Shown here piece after piece: positions 61,458-64,000 of a stretch of 64,000 nucleotides of DNA. This stretch comes from Xanthomonas pisi DSM 18956 (GTDB lineage: Bacteria; Pseudomonadota; Gammaproteobacteria; Xanthomonadales; Xanthomonadaceae): NCBI RefSeq assembly GCF_001010415.1, contig NZ_JPLE01000020.1, positions 1 through 64,000 on the forward strand. Reading direction: 5' to 3'. Made by a program: the position numbers and the translations under genes. The number at the start of each line of letters is the position of its first letter. Position 1 is the stretch's first letter. A model generated the notes under the pieces. It worked only from the letters and a program-made list of their open reading frames with translations, was not told the origin of the DNA and did no database searches.

Positions 61458-63188
61458 TCAGGGTTTCTGCGCATAGTCGGCGTCCGCAGCCTCCGGTGCG
61501 CTGACCACCTGATTGCGCCCGGCCTGCTTGGCCCGGTACAACGCCTCGTCCGCGCGCCGCAGCAGTTGCGCCGCAGTGCCCGCGTGTTGGGGAAAGCTCG
61601 CCGCACCAAACGAGGCGGTGATCTTCGGCAGCGATACGCCATCGGCCATCACCTGCAAGGCCTCGATCCCGGCGCGCAGCTTCTCGGCCATCCTGCGCGC
61701 CGTTGCCAGATCCACTTCCGGCAGGATGATCGTCAATTCTTCGCCGCCGTAGCGGCAGCAGATATCTTCACCGCGGGTCTGCGTCAGCAACAGTTCGCCG
61801 ATGGCCGCCAGCACGCGGTCGCCGCCACTGTGCCCATGCAGATCGTTGAAGCGCTTGAAGTGGTCGACGTCCAGCATCAGCACCGACAACGGCTGCTCCC
61901 GGCGCGTGCAGCGCGCCAGTTCGTGATTGAGCGCCTCTTCCAGATAGCGGCGGTTGTACAGGCCGGTCAGTGGATCGCGGATCGATTGCTGGCGCAGTGT
62001 TTCGCGCAGACGCAGGCTATGCAGCGCCAGCGAGAGTTGTTCGGCCGCCGCTTCGGCAACGGTCAGTGAGCTCAGGCCACCGGGTTGGTCGCTACGCAGC
62101 GCCAACATGCCCAGTTGCGTGCCTTGAGCCGACAACGGAATGCACACCGTACTGGCGTGCGTCGGAAGATTGGCGTCGGCATGGCGACACAGCATGCCCT
62201 GGCTGGCATCTTCCACCACGTGCGTACGATCGCGGCGCAGCGCCCAGCACGTCTCCGGTGCGATGCTTGCGCTGTCGCCGTCGGCCATCGCGCCCCACGC
62301 CACGACCTGCTCGGCGCGATCGCGCGATGCGCGTAGCAGATACACCGCGCCGGCCGCGCCGGGAATCAGCGGCGCAATCGTGCGTGCGGTGATTTCCAGC
62401 GCTTCTTCGGCGTCGCGGCAGTTCTGCAGCAGTCCCGAGTAGCGTGCCAGCGCTTCCAGTCCCGCAGAGGTGCGCTCCAGCGCCGCAAACGATTCGACCA
62501 ACCGCTCGCTGGTATGGCTGGCATCGTCCTCGGCACGCACGCGGCGTTGCAGCTCGCGCGCCAACAAGCGGTAGGCCAGCAGCATCACCAGCAGCCCGCT
62601 GACGATGCCGATCACGGTCATCCGCAGCACCCACCGCGCACTGAGTGCATTGGTCTGCGTCCGCTTCACCAGCTGATGACGTTCCAGCTCGGTCATGGTT
62701 TGCACCTGGCGCCGCAATGCCGAGGAGGTCTGGAACACGCCGCGGGCGATCGACCCGCGCGCGCCATCCAGGCCATGGCTGCGGTAGCTGTGCAGCAGAT
62801 CGTTGATCTGCACCAGTCGCGTCTCCACCAATCGGTTGAGCTCACGCGCATTGCGTCCCTGTACCGGGTTGTCCTGTACCAGCGCCTCCAGCCGCACGAT
62901 GCGCTCGGGCAGGCGCCCGATCGCATCGGCATAGACGCCCAAGAACGCCTCGTTGTCGGTCAGCACGTAGCCGCGTACCGACGACTCCGCCGACAGCAGC
63001 CCGGCCTGGATTTCGTCGATGCCCGCGAGGACCTCCTGGGTGTGCGTGACCCAGCCCGCATCGGCCAGCGAGCGCTGCGTGGTGAAGTAGCCGCCGATAC
63101 CGATCACCACGAAGATGGCCCCGCCCAGCAGCAGCGCTCCGGCGGCATGACGTTTTGCTTGTTTGGTCAACACCGTGTTCCCCAACAC
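61458..63188 (-). CDS. CHASE3-GAF-GGDEF diguanylate cyclase
   Basis: 576 residues. A first membrane helix (about 19-37), a periplasmic CHASE3 sensor (about 40-180, ESSVRGYVLTDNEAFLGVY), a second helix (about 189-209), a cytoplasmic GAF domain (about 245-390) and a GGDEF domain (about 405-565). The active site is GGEEL at 481-485, with Leu in place of the usual Phe; the I-site RGED (RxxD) is intact five residues before it. It should make cyclic di-GMP under control of periplasmic and cytoplasmic signals. The start MLGNTVLTKQ is plausible; others nearby exist. Confidence 0.92.
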   Translation of the reverse strand: MLGNTVLTKQAKRHAAGALLLGGAIFVVIGIGGYFTTQRSLADAGWVTHTQEVLAGIDEIQAGLLSAESSVRGYVLTDNEAFLGVYADAIGRLPERIVRLEALVQDNPVQGRNARELNRLVETRLVQINDLLHSYRSHGLDGARGSIARGVFQTSSALRRQVQTMTELERHQLVKRTQTNALSARWVLRMTVIGIVSGLLVMLLAYRLLARELQRRVRAEDDASHTSERLVESFAALERTSAGLEALARYSGLLQNCRDAEEALEITARTIAPLIPGAAGAVYLLRASRDRAEQVVAWGAMADGDSASIAPETCWALRRDRTHVVEDASQGMLCRHADANLPTHASTVCIPLSAQGTQLGMLALRSDQPGGLSSLTVAEAAAEQLSLALHSLRLRETLRQQSIRDPLTGLYNRRYLEEALNHELARCTRREQPLSVLMLDVDHFKRFNDLHGHSGGDRVLAAIGELLLTQTRGEDICCRYGGEELTIILPEVDLATARRMAEKLRAGIEALQVMADGVSLPKITASFGAASFPQHAGTAAQLLRRADEALYRAKQAGRNQVVSAPEAADADYAQKP

Positions 63189-63284
63189 CGATGGTATGGT
63201 TGAGGTCGATGCAAGCGGCGTGCCTCAATTGTCCAGTCAGCTGGCAGACGGGGGCGGGACTCGCCGCCGCGATCTCGCGACGGT

Positions 63285-63569
63285 ATGCTCATCACGCACC
63301 GCAGAGCCGAGCACAGTTTGGTTATTTTTCTTGGAAACTATCAGCTGATTTGCCATGCCGCCCCAAGCCGTGGCATCGACGCGACCTGGAGCGCGGACTG
63401 GCGCATCGAACAGATCGGCATGGGCAGGAAAACCGGTGAACTCGCAGGCGCCACGCTTGCGCGCACGTTTCCCGATCACCGCAGCGCCATGTCGGCCGCG
63501 CGCAGCGCCGGCATGGTGACCCTGGAAGCCATGCACGCCGAAGCGCAACGGCAGCTCGACTACAGCTGA
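63285..63569 (+). CDS. Possible small hypothetical protein
   Basis: 94 residues, no clear ribosome-binding site. The last third, MGRKTGELAGATLARTFPDHRSAMSAARSAGMVTLEAMHAEAQRQL, looks protein-like, and a shorter start there (ATG about 63420) is possible. I do not recognise it. It is divergent from the GGDEF gene. Confidence 0.42.
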   Translation: MLITHRRAEHSLVIFLGNYQLICHAAPSRGIDATWSADWRIEQIGMGRKTGELAGATLARTFPDHRSAMSAARSAGMVTLEAMHAEAQRQLDYS

Positions 63570-63785
63570 GTCGAAGACGGGTTGCATCGGCCCAGTCCCA
63601 GCTTGCGGCCAACCGCGACCCCAGCCTGGCACCCAATGGTCGGGCAGCGCATCGTGTGACGTTGCGGCTTCCGAATCTGCTTGCCTGCTCCAACCTGTAC
63701 CAACCCGGATCGGGTGCGGCACGCTGGCACGCAGTTTGCTTCGTCTGCATCAGGAGCGCTGGGGAGCGCTGTCGGACCACTTGCA

Positions 63786-63956
63786 ATGGATGAACCCAAC
63801 AAGAGTGCCCTGGTCCTGCTGCAGCAGGAGGCGACCGAGCTGCTCGCATTGTTCGACCAACTGCGCGGCGACCTCCCATCGGCGCGCGCGCGTGATGGCG
63901 CGACCTGCGCGTCCATCGTCACCACATCCGAACCGACCGACTGCGTCACTAACTGA
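63786..63956 (+). CDS. Possible small hypothetical protein near the window edge
   Basis: 56 residues from ATG 63786 (MDEPNKSALVLLQQEATELLALFDQL). The first half looks like a coiled or amphipathic helix; the second half is low in recognisable features. An in-frame ATG at 63681 lies upstream. No ribosome-binding site was seen. It may be real or chance. Confidence 0.35.
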   Translation: MDEPNKSALVLLQQEATELLALFDQLRGDLPSARARDGATCASIVTTSEPTDCVTN

Positions 63957-64000
63957 CGCGGCCGGTGGTGGTGATCGCCGACGCCTCCTGTGCGAGCTGA

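Overview
The window is a dense, GC-rich chromosomal segment of a gammaproteobacterium. Everything in it fits the genus Xanthomonas or a close relative: the protein sequences, the many signal-peptide and TonB-era envelope enzymes, the REP-like palindromes and the gggattgggg-type intergenic repeats. This is inference from recognised families; no search was run. I see no prophage, insertion sequence, CRISPR array, rRNA or plasmid gene. It reads as core genome with a few repeat-rich gaps.

Layout. 1-3 kb: the start of a penicillin-acylase-family enzyme (cut by the window edge), a bacterioferritin, a thiopurine methyltransferase and a small hypothetical protein. 3-11 kb: parC, an AraC-type regulator, and a divergent drug-efflux operon (MarR regulator, outer-membrane factor, EmrA-like adaptor, EmrB-like pump) with a clear palindromic operator inside its promoter. 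11-17 kb: two small exported proteins, tRNA-Leu(CAG), and an exported GH3 beta-glucosidase and M14 carboxypeptidase that share a TGYAAACGTTTTC motif at their 5' ends. 17-25.8 kb: POT peptide transporter, rhomboid protease, small GNAT protein, DUF3298 lipoprotein, a second MarR regulator with its own palindrome, M3 peptidase (dcp), glutathione peroxidase and ferredoxin-NADP reductase. 25.9-34.3 kb: ABC exporter, class I fumarase, Cys-rich exported protein, glutathione transferase, Tat-exported beta-carbonic anhydrase, outer-membrane phospholipase A, DUF456 protein and a cold-shock protein with a long leader. 34.4-45 kb: two glycine-zipper envelope proteins, membrane-anchored cytochrome c'-like protein, tcdA, TatD nuclease, acyl-CoA dehydrogenase, DUF3857/transglutaminase membrane protein, glutathione transferase and asparagine synthetase. 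45-50.2 kb: FMN reductase, dnaB (preceded by a perfect DnaA box), DNA photolyase and an OmpA-family lipoprotein. 50.2-50.9 kb: a gene-free gap with two inverted copies of a composite palindromic repeat. 51-60 kb: a LysR regulator divergent from a five-gene RND efflux operon that contains two short-chain dehydrogenases. 60-64 kb: two diguanylate cyclases flanking a small acidic protein, and weak small ORFs at the edge.

Themes. Two complete tripartite efflux systems, each with its own outer-membrane factor and regulator, lie about 45 kb apart. Peptide turnover is heavily represented (M14, POT, rhomboid, M3). Several genes serve oxidative and redox stress (bfr, gpx, fpr, FMN reductase, two glutathione transferases). 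Nothing in the window is clearly an undescribed system. The most interesting signals are the promoter-embedded operators, the duplicated parC 3' end, the shared AAACGTTTTC motif, the bacterioferritin without the usual haem-ligand methionine, and the SDR-containing RND operon.
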